A stretch of DNA of 40,805 bases from a virus: the IMG/VR virus record IMGVR_UViG_3300031227_002944, positions 1 to 40,805 of that record. One strand, given 5' to 3'. A program made the translations under genes and the position numbers. The notes beneath the pieces are model-generated. The model was given only the letters and a program-made list of their open reading frames with translations. It did no database searches and was not told where the DNA came from. Shown here piece by piece: positions 8,501 through 17,026 of this stretch (its first letter is position 1; each line of letters starts with the position of its first letter).

Positions 8501-10421
8501 TTTCGATAAGATGGTGAACCGGCAGGAGAATGTCGAAGAAGCTCTGGCTGGGATAGATAAAGTCAAGAGTGGTGCAGTTAAGAAAGGGTATGCTCAAGGA
8601 TTCGGAAATATCCATTCTGTTTATAATATGGTATTCGGTAAGAAATTCGCTGATAAATACAATCCTGAGATCGATGAAAGCAGAAGGAATACAGCTATTT
8701 ATTTCAAGACTAAATCGGTAACGGAGAAAGCTTCTAAAATCTATGGCGATAAGAATATCTTGAAAGTGTTTCAAGATATGGCGCAAGAGAAGTACGAGCT
8801 TACAGACTTTGAAGGACTTAATACTGAAATCAGCCGGATGGAACTGATCGATATTTACAACTCTCTAAAAAACCCTGTTGTTGAAAAACGCTATCATGAT
8901 GCTTTCGGTGAAGATCAGATCAATGGTCTGATGAGCAAATTATCCCCTCAAGATATGGAAGTTGCTGATCTTTTACGAGAATCGGTGCAAGAATATAGGC
9001 CTGTACTTAACGATAGGAATATAGAGATCACCGGACAAGATCTTGGTAATGTAGAGAACTACTGGCCGGCTACATCAGAATATCAACCTAGCGTGTACGA
9101 TGATGTCAGGATGCAAGGTGAAACGCCTTCTGCTATGAAAGAACGCGCTAAAGGTAAAGTTATTCCTAGACCGGTTAATGCTTGGCATAAATTCGGTAAG
9201 CATATAGCTGAAGCTGAACATGTAGAAAATCTAAGCCGGGAGCATGAAGCACTCAAGAGGATGCTTACAGATCGTAGAGTCAAGCATGAGATTATCCAAA
9301 GATTCGATGAAAATGTTTATAGAACTATGATTCAGCAACTCGATAGTATATCCTTAAACGCTCAGACAGCTAATGTCGATGCTGTAAGTACCATGTTTGA
9401 AAAGGCCCTAAACAACTGGGTTAAAGCTAAATTGCCGAGTCCATCAATATTATTAAGGCAGCTAATGTCGGCAAGTAACTATATGGAAGTTATGCCGGTA
9501 GCTAAATGGGCTGCTGGATACACAAAAGGTGTACTTCAGCCTAAAAAGACTTTTGATTATATGTGGAAAAACGCACCTTTCTTAGAAGCGAGATTCCATA
9601 AAGGATATAAGGAAGCGTTATCCCGCGCACTTGATGATGCTCAGAAGATGAGTGTAGGCCAGAGTAATTGGGCGATGGGATTATCTGCTATGGTAAGGGC
9701 TGGGGATATAAGCGCTATCATATATGGTGGTAAGCCTTATGTGGATCATCTTATATCAACAGGGATGAGTAAGGAAAGAGCGTTTGAGGAATTTGAGAAA
9801 GCTACACTTAGGGCTCAGCAAGCTGGCCTTAATTCAAGTTTATCAGAGTTTCAGAAGAAAAAAGGATTTTATAGGATGATGCTGGCTTTCAAGAATACTC
9901 CAGCACAGTATCTTCGGAAGATGGGCGATGCGACTATATCGTGGCGAAATGGTGATATAAGCGGAGAACAGTACGCTAAGACCATGACGATCTACGGAGT
10001 GATCCAACCGATACTTTATGTTATGGCAGGTTTCGCTGTTAAGGAAGGTTTGAAAAAACTTGGCAGTATTGTCCGGGGAGATGATAGAGATACAGAATGG
10101 GGCGAATTAGGCGATGATATTATTATGCAGTTGATAGTGAACCCGGTTACAGCTGTTCCTTTCCTTAGCGGATTTGCGAGATATTTTATTCGTAAGAAGA
10201 TGGGTAAGAAAGCTTATAACATGACGAGCCTTCCCATGATCTCCGACTTAGAAACTGTAGTCAGGAAGCTTGGTAAAGAAGAAATTACTTTTGATGATTG
10301 GGTTACAATAGCCGGTACGGCATCTGAGATAACAACTTCAGCGCCGATACTTCAGGTTAAAAGGATATATGAGTATTTAACTAAAAATGAAGATTCTGGA
10401 TCTACACCGGGAAAATTATAA
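5565..10421 (+). CDS. Giant ejection protein with embedded zeta-toxin-like kinase domain (polyvalent protein)
   Basis: The 1618-residue protein occupies the T7 gp16 position and should be ejected into the host. Around residues 100-240 are Gly/Ala-rich hydrophobic helices. Residues about 445-600 resemble the zeta-toxin/P-loop kinase family: Walker A GMPGSQKS (456-463), IDPDDAKEYIPKF (478-490), HLESAYMAE (501-509), GYKVILVH (546-553) and an RTYKRWAEDGRLV lid (564-576). A Lys/Glu coiled-coil linker follows. The C-terminal third ('VENYWPATSEY', 'NAWHKFGKHIAEAEHVE', 'FKNTPAQYLRKMGD') resembles large polyvalent phage proteins. The Walker A is odd, with Gln where Gly normally precedes Lys. No lysozyme-like motif was found. 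The domain call is by eye. Confidence 0.85.
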   Translation: MRLDQALQTNETAVVNPTKGIRLSEAVSEDKPELEWRALTQEMQANSVGMTPEQEQAYRKAKEIELVKEFPTNYYSGVSAKMESFAEGVLPIRPKEFKRPGVVEAHPIANAVGKLAGLITTGIMTAGVAPAVTFAPQLAALPTLARFAAGRMAQSGITFGLKELTDNMAELIGGEKKDFLTVTKDVLTSTAFGAGLGAVGSIASPIARIPAQAAYGYMTSKMGGATNQQAGINAGMFAVFGLFNTKNLNVAYKEAAYAGAKEALADRMVAQGVNKERAAMVADRYFRYALHKAGAMRSGKPDWNNIKLKDLDSFNSAMRKGYKIILDPEMRAANVGSDVSMEENIKEFDSGLAAPISRPLSQNIPNTVLNRVPVEKRGLVKALFQQNTHEAVNDIINQDEEYLDAVMQNNTAPKNIYDNTKTTDYQQTYLENPTKKLAYSKIPAAKGKPEVIFIIGMPGSQKSQYVKGLGKDATHVQIDPDDAKEYIPKFASNKNLAGNVHLESAYMAEVVLADKAIADKKNIVWPKLGKNPVSLKEKIDMMRENGYKVILVHNGLSTTESIKRTYKRWAEDGRLVDKDYIRDLDSLTIKEVYDKLKMDVDEFLDQNVNVAYGLKTIKVEEGKNVISQEQELGRVERGQPGVDKTAQGKTQAAQAIPKTRKPAEVKPSKPTVRQTLKQRLGELQDNEAKRSYLKEALDEVDKLRSEYVGQIKRYKDGYLKEELQKFPKSYITTKQTGMFPDEAMQQLRDSGIDIKDEVALKDYFQDIETRRAEIKDELKNLQPKKITYTEPTIIKRRLADMKRSFKEGKAFSLKEIKAVQKELIDMISFLEAKDRAKFIRTIKNVQTVKQLEDVVDSIAYRMQRIHEQTQKAKIGVSIKKELTKTKPAKQGDRKIGKYDYESNELFKKLRSYSNLSQKKAQEALDNMPGENLSTMDLIRRRMLSMKSNGAASSLEIYQRVLSDIQMLKEIGTAVKDNESFDKMVNRQENVEEALAGIDKVKSGAVKKGYAQGFGNIHSVYNMVFGKKFADKYNPEIDESRRNTAIYFKTKSVTEKASKIYGDKNILKVFQDMAQEKYELTDFEGLNTEISRMELIDIYNSLKNPVVEKRYHDAFGEDQINGLMSKLSPQDMEVADLLRESVQEYRPVLNDRNIEITGQDLGNVENYWPATSEYQPSVYDDVRMQGETPSAMKERAKGKVIPRPVNAWHKFGKHIAEAEHVENLSREHEALKRMLTDRRVKHEIIQRFDENVYRTMIQQLDSISLNAQTANVDAVSTMFEKALNNWVKAKLPSPSILLRQLMSASNYMEVMPVAKWAAGYTKGVLQPKKTFDYMWKNAPFLEARFHKGYKEALSRALDDAQKMSVGQSNWAMGLSAMVRAGDISAIIYGGKPYVDHLISTGMSKERAFEEFEKATLRAQQAGLNSSLSEFQKKKGFYRMMLAFKNTPAQYLRKMGDATISWRNGDISGEQYAKTMTIYGVIQPILYVMAGFAVKEGLKKLGSIVRGDDRDTEWGELGDDIIMQLIVNPVTAVPFLSGFARYFIRKKMGKKAYNMTSLPMISDLETVVRKLGKEEITFDDWVTIAGTASEITTSAPILQVKRIYEYLTKNEDSGSTPGKL
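7435..7560 (+). CDS. Candidate small overlapping ORF (+1 frame) inside the giant ejection gene
   Basis: ATG 7435 is preceded by AGAGGAAGG at good spacing and opens a 41-residue frame ending at TAA 7558-7560. The product is charged and coherent (MSLVKSKNWEGWKEDNPE..., rich in Lys, Gln, Glu). In the long frame the same DNA encodes a low-complexity linker (QPGVDKTAQGKTQAAQA). This could be a genuine nested gene, or a relic from when the zeta-like unit was a separate gene with its own downstream neighbour. Evidence is the RBS and residue composition only. Confidence 0.3.
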   Translation: MSLVKSKNWEGWKEDNPELTKQLKERLKQRKQSQKLENPQK

Positions 10422-10422
10422 C

Positions 10423-10444
10423 AAGGAGATAACATGTCAGTAGA
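10423..10444 (+). repeat. Direct repeat over RBS and start of first spike gene (copy 1)
   Basis: The 22 bases here, from AAGGAGATAAC through ATGTCAGTAGA, are identical to 12640-12661 at the start of the second fibre gene. This supports duplication of the spike anchor together with its translation signal. Confidence 0.8.
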
Positions 10445-12641
10445 AACTACAGATAGAAAATCGAAACAGACCATGACGATACTATTAGAAGAATACGCTT
10501 TCACTTTTAGGGCTCTAGTGGGATCTCCATCAGACATTAAATGTATCCGGCAGGTTTCAGGTAGTGTGGTTAGCGAAGATATGACTTATGTGGCTGAACT
10601 TCCAACTGTTCCTGTAGAAACTGATGTACTGAAATATACAGTAGATGTGAACGAAGATGGTGTAGGTGGTACAGTTACAGTAGCATGGCCTTCTACCAGT
10701 TCTTCGATCACTATATACCGCGAAACTTCTGATACACAAGGATCAGACTATGAAGATTATAACCAGTTCCCATCTGATACAGTAGAGAGCGATCTGGACA
10801 AGAGGACTATGGTTACTCAGGAAATAAAGGAAGTATTAGATAGATCATTAAAAGTACCTATTACTTCTGATATTGATGGAGAACTTCCTGCTGTTGAGGG
10901 TGGTAAATATTTAGGTTGGAACGCTGCTGGTACAGCTTTTGAGAATAAAACTGTTGATGCAACACCATCTGGTACTACAGCTATGCTATATTTAAGTAAC
11001 TATGCTTCTTATGCAGCTGCTCTTACAGCTATAGGCACTACAGAATCTGTACTTGTGCTTGATGATGCAGGCGCAGTATCTGTTGATACTACAATTCCTA
11101 TTACATTACAACAAGTATTTACAAAAAAGGGCGCTTTAACAATAGCAGCAGGAATGACATTAACTATCAATGGGGCTATTGATGCAGGTTTATATCAGAT
11201 ATTTAGTGGAACTGGTACTGTTAAGTTTGGGGTTTCATCGGTGATTTCTTGTGTTGAATCTTCATGGTTTGGCGCTATAGGTGATACGATAGTTACAAAT
11301 GGAGCGTTTGTATCAGGAACAGCAGCTGATGTTGCTATAAATGCAGCTATTGTAGCGGCTCAGGGTTTACATGCTGTTCATGTCGGAGATGGTACTTATA
11401 AAATCACCGATTCACTTGTTCCGGCTGTAAACACACAGACGCGTACTTATACGCAAGGTATGTCCATATATGGTAACGGCTATTCAACAGTTTTGGTTAA
11501 TGTAGCGCCTGTAAGTAACCCTACATTTGATCTATCGTTAAATCGTGGTGGGTTTATAAAAAATATTTCAATTACCGGTGTTGAAGCGAATCCTAATACA
11601 GCGATTGATATGGATAATACTAGAGAATTTTTGATAGAGAATGTATCGCTTGATCCTATGGGGCATGGTATTTATTGTCATGGTCAGCAGGTATCTAAAA
11701 ATATATTCCGTAATATAAATATCTGGTGGGATGCTGCTTTTTGGGGAACAACTGATATAGAAGCCCTATCAAATACAAATAATTATGATGGGATTAGTTT
11801 TATTTCTACTGCTGGACAATTTACTACACAACAGATAATAGATGGACTTCGGGTTGAGGGTGGTAGATATGGTATATATGCTACTCAAGAAACATTTGGT
11901 AACTCTATTGGTTTTATTATTAGAGATTACATAAATGCTAATACTGACAGAGGTATCTTTATGACAAATATAGTTCGTGTTAATGTTGATGGTTGGTATA
12001 TTAACAATAGCACCGGTGGAGATTACGCATCTTACTTTGATGGTTGCGCCTATGTTTCATTGAGAAGTTGTCGTGGTGATTATGGAACTATCAAGGCTTA
12101 TAATACATTGAAATTTGTAAATTCTAATGCTAATCATCTTACATTAGATAATATTTATACAACTGGTAATCTTGAATTTGCTTCAGTATCTACAACAGCT
12201 GGAATATCATTAAACAATGTTTATATTATTGGTACTCTTACTGATCAAAATATACAATCTTTTAGAAATTGCTCGTTTAATAATCTTGATATAAATGGTT
12301 CAGCTCTTGTTTATGGTGGTACACATGCTAAAGATGGTTCAACTATACTTAACGCTTTTGGTACATTAACAACTGATAATGATGATACACCTTCTGTTTT
12401 AGGTAAAAATAACCTTTTACTTCGATATGTTGCTGGACATACTATAACAAATTTTGATGATGGTATAGATGGCCAAGAAATAACGATAATGCTTAGTGCA
12501 TTAAGTGATAGTGTAATAGTTCAAAGTAATGCTACTATAGCATTAGGAGCTGATCAGACTTTAGTTACTAATGATATTATTACTTTTGTTAATGTTAATG
12601 GAGTATGGTTATGCAAATATTACCAAGATAATACACCATAA
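10434..12641 (+). CDS. Tailspike: fibre-anchor N-terminus plus right-handed β-helix body
   Basis: The 735-residue protein has an N-terminal adaptor (about residues 1-150) with 'YRETSDTQGSDYEDYNQFPSDTVESDLDKRT', shared with the next gene and typical of podoviral fibre anchors. The body, from about residue 200, has the short β-strand/Asn-Gly-rich pattern of pectate-lyase-like β-helices ('FGAIGD', 'DGTYKITDSL', 'IYGNGYSTVLVN', 'GIYCHGQQVSKNIFRNI'). It probably binds or degrades a surface polysaccharide; catalytic residues cannot be assigned. From about 10930 the DNA becomes visibly AT-richer and poor in GATC, suggesting the body was exchanged horizontally. Confidence 0.85.
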   Translation: MSVETTDRKSKQTMTILLEEYAFTFRALVGSPSDIKCIRQVSGSVVSEDMTYVAELPTVPVETDVLKYTVDVNEDGVGGTVTVAWPSTSSSITIYRETSDTQGSDYEDYNQFPSDTVESDLDKRTMVTQEIKEVLDRSLKVPITSDIDGELPAVEGGKYLGWNAAGTAFENKTVDATPSGTTAMLYLSNYASYAAALTAIGTTESVLVLDDAGAVSVDTTIPITLQQVFTKKGALTIAAGMTLTINGAIDAGLYQIFSGTGTVKFGVSSVISCVESSWFGAIGDTIVTNGAFVSGTAADVAINAAIVAAQGLHAVHVGDGTYKITDSLVPAVNTQTRTYTQGMSIYGNGYSTVLVNVAPVSNPTFDLSLNRGGFIKNISITGVEANPNTAIDMDNTREFLIENVSLDPMGHGIYCHGQQVSKNIFRNINIWWDAAFWGTTDIEALSNTNNYDGISFISTAGQFTTQQIIDGLRVEGGRYGIYATQETFGNSIGFIIRDYINANTDRGIFMTNIVRVNVDGWYINNSTGGDYASYFDGCAYVSLRSCRGDYGTIKAYNTLKFVNSNANHLTLDNIYTTGNLEFASVSTTAGISLNNVYIIGTLTDQNIQSFRNCSFNNLDINGSALVYGGTHAKDGSTILNAFGTLTTDNDDTPSVLGKNNLLLRYVAGHTITNFDDGIDGQEITIMLSALSDSVIVQSNATIALGADQTLVTNDIITFVNVNGVWLCKYYQDNTP

Positions 12642-12661
12642 GGAGATAACATGTCAGTAGA
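12640..12661 (+). repeat. Direct repeat over RBS and start of second fibre gene (copy 2)
   Basis: Identical to 10423-10444. Here the repeat also contributes two bases of the upstream stop codon (TAA 12639-12641), so the spike gene ends inside the RBS of the next gene. Confidence 0.8.
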
Positions 12662-15600
12662 TAACACAGCAATTAAACAATCATTTTCTATGGATGGAGT
12701 AACAACTGCTTTCACGCTTACTATCAGCATGTTGAGATCCGCACCAACGGATATTAAAGCGATGGTGATTAACGCTACTGGCACAGCTTCGACTTTAGCA
12801 TACACAACTGGTTATACTGTAGCAGTAAATGCTGATGGTGATGGTGGAACAATATCAGTAGCAGATGCACAAGGAGCTACGGATACGCTATTTGTTTATC
12901 GGGAAACTACTAATACCCAAGAATCTGATTATGAAGATTTCAACCAGTTCCCGGCTAATACTGTAGAAACAGATATGGATCGCCGGACACTTAAATCACA
13001 AGAAAATGACGATGAGATCAATCGAGCAGTTAAATTTAGTATAACTTCTGATATATCTGATATTGAGTATCCTACTCCAGTTGATGGATCAGCTATGTTA
13101 TGGTTAGGAACAGGTGGAACATTGGTAAATAGCACTTTTCCGCTTAACTCATCAGCTACTTTAGCAGCATCATCTGCCGCAATAGCTATGGCAGCTGCTA
13201 CTGTAGCAACTACACAGGCTGCACTTGCATCAAGTTCTGGAACAGTAGCGATAGCACAAGCAGCGATTGCTACAAGCGAAGCTACGACATCTACAGAGCA
13301 AGCTGTAATCTCTACAAGCGAAGCAACAACTTCTACAGAGCAGGCTGTAATCTCTGCAAGTGAAGCCACGACATCAATGGAACAGGCTGTTATATCAAGT
13401 TCAGAAGCAACGACATCTATGGAACAGGCTATAATATCAACATCATCTGCAACAGTAGCAGTAGCAGCAGAGGTAGCAGCTTCTTCACACGCGACAGTAG
13501 CAGCAGGAGAAGCTGTATTGGCGGCTTCATCAGCAACAGTATCTATTGATCAAGCTGTATTAGCAGCTTCTTCGGCAACAGTATCTATTGATCAAGCTGC
13601 AATATCTACTTCTTCAGCTACAGTATCTACTGAACAAGCTGTAATATCTAGCAGCCATGCGACTACGGCGATGGAACAAGCTACTATAGCTACTACACAG
13701 GCTACTATTGCGACTACACAAGCTACTATAGCTACTACACAGGCTACTATAGCGACAGCACAAGCTACTATAGCTACTACACAGGCTACTATAGCGACAG
13801 CACAAGCTGCATTGGCAGCTTCATCTGCAACAGTAGCACAGGAAATTTTTGATGGATTAGCTGTTACAACTCCGGGAACAGCTGGATGTATCAATATAGG
13901 AATAGCTACTACTGGAGCTACGCCTACTTGGGAAACTCAATGTGATTTCAATAATTTATTCGGATCATCAGGTCGGGCTACAGGTGGTGAAGTAACTTCT
14001 GCCAGTACAACTTCGATAAACATAGCTGCTGGTACAGGGCTCATTAAGGCTACTGATTCGGATACAGCGGAACTATTATCTTTTGATTGGGTAGCAGTAA
14101 ATGGAGTAACTGTAGAAACTAACTCTACTACTTATGTAAAAGTATCATTTAACAGCGGTGATCCGATAGTTTCTACTACATTATTAGAAGATTGGGATCT
14201 CGATACTTCATGGCCGTTAGCTAAAATCGTTCAAGAAACTGGAGATATTTATATCCTCAATAATCCTTGGTGGGTAACTGATGGTACGACTAATATTATT
14301 GAAAGATTTGAGTCAGAAGGATCGATTGTAAGAGATACGAATCTGGGCGGGCTAATTCCATCAACAGATGCCAGCGGACAGTTAGCTGTAACTGCTGGGA
14401 AAGTATGGAGCAGACTCACAGAGTTTGCTATATCTGGGATAAGTCTGGGAGATGATTTTTATCCGCATTACAGGACTACTTCTACAGTATGGATAGAATC
14501 AACTGCAAGCGCCTTTGATGTTCTTAAATGGAACGATCTAACTACTAACACGCTTGAAGATCTAACAAATAACTATTACGCTAATATATGGATATACGCG
14601 GCGGCAACTGGTAACATAGCGACAGTTTATCCGCAAGCTCAATACCGTAAATCAGCAGATGCTGAAGCTGAAGCTCCGCCTACTACACTTCCAAAACACA
14701 TATCTGAGCAGAGTATTCTTATAGGAAGGGCGATTGTCAAGCAATCTATAACTGAGCCAGTACAAGTACAATCAGCGTTTGATACAACATTCGCAGCTTC
14801 ACAGGCAGCTGATCATGGCAACCTTACAGGTTTGGGCGATGATGATCATACACAGTATCTGTTGACAAGCGGTACAAGATCGCAAGGAACTTTAGTTGTA
14901 ACGACTTCAGCATCGATAGCTATGGCTATCCTTGAAAACACTACAGCGGCCACGCTCAATGTAACGACAATGGCTACGATCGCAGCTCTGACAGTATCCA
15001 ATATAGAGATAACTACAGGATTAGCGGATGCTCTTACTATAACCGATGTAGATATTACTGATGGAATAGCTGCTGCATTAACAGTATCCAATATAGAGAT
15101 TACGGCTGGTTTTGCAACAAATCTAACTGTATCAAACATAGAGATAAGTGCTGGATCTATACATGGTGATGTTACAGGAACAACTCAAAGCGCATTAGAT
15201 GATTCCACTAAACTCGCTACAACAGCTTATGTGGATTCTGCGGCAGGTGCGCTTGATACTTTCGGGAATCTGACAGTAACAACTGAAGCTACGATCGCGC
15301 TTTTAACAGCCGGAACAGTTAATATAACCGGCATAATGGATGCAGAATCAGTTACAGCAGCTACGCTTAATGTAACAACTATGGCTACTATAGCAGCTCT
15401 CACAGTATCGAACATCGAGATAACTGCTGGTATAGCAGATGCTTTGACAATATCGAATATAGAGATTACTAATGGTCTTGCTGATGCTATCAAAATCACA
15501 GATATAGAGATCACCGGGGGAGATGCTGCAGCTCTTACTGTATCTAACATAGAGATAACTGCCGGCATAGCAGATGCTCTCACAGTATCTAACATCGAGA

Positions 15601-16631
15601 TAACTGCTGGATTAGCAACTGCCTTGACAGTATCTAACATAGAAATAACTAATGGAGTAGCTGATGCTATCACTATTACAGATGTAGAGATCACCGGTGG
15701 CGAAGCGACATCACTAACAATAGGTACTTTAAGAGTAACAACAGCAAACATCACCGGTTTAACTGTAGGTACTATGACAGTTACTACTTCAGCTTCTATC
15801 GCGTTGTTAAATGTTGCCGATGCGACAGCAGGTAATCTGACAGTAACTACTAAAGCTACGATCGCTATACTTGAGTCAATGCTTTCTACGCTGGGTACTA
15901 TTAGTTGCGGTGCAATAACATCCGTTGGGAATAGTTCGTTTAATGGTGCAGTTGTTATTAACGAGAGTGGTGCTGATAAAGATTTTAGAGTAGAAAGCGC
16001 TACTAACGCAAATAACTTTTTTGTAGATGGAGCAAATAATAGAGTGTATCTAAACTCTAATGTAGGATATATCACAAAAACTGATATAACAGCTTTTTAT
16101 CCTACATTTCAGGTAAATGATAGTGCTAATGGTGGTTTTGCATTTGATATGTGGAGTACAAGTACAGCTCATCCAGCAGCATTATGGTTATCAAAATCAG
16201 CTAGTAATACAATAGGAACTCATGTAGCTCAGGATACTGGTGCTACTGTAGCTGGTATTTATTTTAACGCATCTGATGGTACTGATTTTGAATGTACCGC
16301 AGCTGTTCTTGTTAGAGCTGATAGTGGTCAAGGTAGTGGTAATGTTCCCGGTAGAATAGAGTTTATGACAACTCCCTCTGGTTCTGCTACTCCTGTAGAA
16401 AGATTGAGAGTAGACAGCACCGGTCTAGTAACACTAAACAATGTACCTGTTTTTGCTACAAATTTCAAAAAAGTATTAGTGCTTGATGATTTAACTATCT
16501 ACATTTCAGATGGTACTACTGCTGAAGGTGCGTTGACCGGAGTTGAAGGTGATATATGCTTAAATGGTGGTACTGGTGCTGGACAAATGGCATTTTGTGA
16601 TGCAGCAGGTACAAACTGGACAGATATGTAA
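12651..16631 (+). CDS. Long tail fibre with paralogous anchor, heptad stalk and 15-residue β-repeats
   Basis: The 1326-residue protein begins with an anchor homologous to that of the preceding spike ('YRETTNTQESDYEDFNQFPANTVETDMDRRT'). Residues about 165-395 are an Ala/Ser/Thr stalk: roughly ten 14-residue units (ISTSEATTSTEQAV type) then six heptads QATIATT, consistent with a trimeric coiled coil. Later come about twelve 15-residue units of the form ALTVSNIEITAGIAD in two clusters, probably a repetitive β-shaft. The C-terminus ('GRIEFMTTPSGSATPVERLRVDSTG') resembles tip domains of many phage fibres. The stop TAA shares a base with the next ATG. Confidence 0.88.
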   Translation: MSVDNTAIKQSFSMDGVTTAFTLTISMLRSAPTDIKAMVINATGTASTLAYTTGYTVAVNADGDGGTISVADAQGATDTLFVYRETTNTQESDYEDFNQFPANTVETDMDRRTLKSQENDDEINRAVKFSITSDISDIEYPTPVDGSAMLWLGTGGTLVNSTFPLNSSATLAASSAAIAMAAATVATTQAALASSSGTVAIAQAAIATSEATTSTEQAVISTSEATTSTEQAVISASEATTSMEQAVISSSEATTSMEQAIISTSSATVAVAAEVAASSHATVAAGEAVLAASSATVSIDQAVLAASSATVSIDQAAISTSSATVSTEQAVISSSHATTAMEQATIATTQATIATTQATIATTQATIATAQATIATTQATIATAQAALAASSATVAQEIFDGLAVTTPGTAGCINIGIATTGATPTWETQCDFNNLFGSSGRATGGEVTSASTTSINIAAGTGLIKATDSDTAELLSFDWVAVNGVTVETNSTTYVKVSFNSGDPIVSTTLLEDWDLDTSWPLAKIVQETGDIYILNNPWWVTDGTTNIIERFESEGSIVRDTNLGGLIPSTDASGQLAVTAGKVWSRLTEFAISGISLGDDFYPHYRTTSTVWIESTASAFDVLKWNDLTTNTLEDLTNNYYANIWIYAAATGNIATVYPQAQYRKSADAEAEAPPTTLPKHISEQSILIGRAIVKQSITEPVQVQSAFDTTFAASQAADHGNLTGLGDDDHTQYLLTSGTRSQGTLVVTTSASIAMAILENTTAATLNVTTMATIAALTVSNIEITTGLADALTITDVDITDGIAAALTVSNIEITAGFATNLTVSNIEISAGSIHGDVTGTTQSALDDSTKLATTAYVDSAAGALDTFGNLTVTTEATIALLTAGTVNITGIMDAESVTAATLNVTTMATIAALTVSNIEITAGIADALTISNIEITNGLADAIKITDIEITGGDAAALTVSNIEITAGIADALTVSNIEITAGLATALTVSNIEITNGVADAITITDVEITGGEATSLTIGTLRVTTANITGLTVGTMTVTTSASIALLNVADATAGNLTVTTKATIAILESMLSTLGTISCGAITSVGNSSFNGAVVINESGADKDFRVESATNANNFFVDGANNRVYLNSNVGYITKTDITAFYPTFQVNDSANGGFAFDMWSTSTAHPAALWLSKSASNTIGTHVAQDTGATVAGIYFNASDGTDFECTAAVLVRADSGQGSGNVPGRIEFMTTPSGSATPVERLRVDSTGLVTLNNVPVFATNFKKVLVLDDLTIYISDGTTAEGALTGVEGDICLNGGTGAGQMAFCDAAGTNWTDM
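13264..13810 (+). repeat. Tandem 42-bp and 21-bp coding repeats (fibre stalk)
   Basis: Degenerate 42-bp units encode 14-residue repeats (ISTSEATTSTEQAV family). From about 13677 shorter 21-bp units encode QATIATT heptads, with near-identical alternating copies. Both periods are multiples of seven residues, so the register of a coiled coil is kept. Such arrays can change length by recombination or slippage without frameshift. Confidence 0.85.
14985..15725 (+). repeat. 45-bp coding repeats (fibre VSNIEIT shaft) in two clusters
   Basis: Units encode 15 residues of the pattern (A)LT(V/I)(S/T)(N/D)(I/V)(E/D)IT-G-A-A. Four lie at about 14985-15150 and about eight at 15395-15725. A flanking segment with 'ATLNVTTMATIAALTVSNIEIT' character occurs before both clusters, so a larger block was also duplicated. 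Confidence 0.8.
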
Positions 16632-17023
16632 TGAAGTTACTGGTTAGTGCATTATTATTACTTTTATTTTGTGCTTCTTGTAAAGGATTCAAAATGGATA
16701 ACGATGAACGACTTAAAAGAATGGCAGATTTAGGACTCAAGCGGTGTGTAGTATGCGCTACAGAAAATGGAGTACGATTACATGAAGCTGGTTTTTATAT
16801 CAGGTATCCTTCAGAGAAAGGGCATACACGGATCTATGGTGAGTATAAAGGTAGGCCGCACGCTTGGGTTGAATATTGCAAAGATGGGAGATGGTTAGTT
16901 GAGGATACAGCTCTGGGGATCACCGGGATACCCATAGAACGATGCAAACCGCTATGCGGAAGGAGTTGGTACTATTCAGAGGATTATGTGTATTACAATC
17001 CTCACGCACACGAAAAGGAGTAA
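16631..17023 (+). CDS. Lipoprotein with transglutaminase-like Cys-His-Asp pattern
   Basis: The 130-residue protein has a short signal sequence (Leu-rich residues 3-13) and a likely lipidation Cys at 17 (CASC; Cys at -3 is unusual). The rest has Cys39/Cys42, then 'GRPHAWVEY' with His78, and 'WLVEDTA' with Asp92, the order expected for transglutaminase-like cysteine peptidases. Four more Cys may form disulfides in the periplasm. It follows the fibre gene with a 1-base overlap and precedes two holin-like genes, so a lysis or superinfection-exclusion role is possible. The enzymatic assignment is tentative. Confidence 0.55.
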   Translation: MKLLVSALLLLLFCASCKGFKMDNDERLKRMADLGLKRCVVCATENGVRLHEAGFYIRYPSEKGHTRIYGEYKGRPHAWVEYCKDGRWLVEDTALGITGIPIERCKPLCGRSWYYSEDYVYYNPHAHEKE

Positions 17024-17026
17024 CTC

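Noticed and set aside
13614-13805. - strand ORF with repeating Cys-Ser-Ser-Tyr pattern
   Set aside because: It is simply the reverse reading of the QATIATT heptad repeat.
13264-13810. Regular repeats that could suggest a CRISPR array
   Set aside because: The repeats are contiguous, in frame and coding, with no spacers and no cas genes nearby. The Cas4-like nuclease at 19507 is a phage recombination-type enzyme.
15227-16075. Long - strand ORF (282 codons) and similar - strand ORFs at 12929, 13592 and 14846
   Set aside because: They mirror the repetitive fibre gene; their low-complexity products and lack of RBS are typical antisense shadows.
10434-16631. Diversity-generating retroelement acting on the fibre genes
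   Set aside because: There is no reverse transcriptase gene and no template/variable repeat pair with adenine-specific differences.
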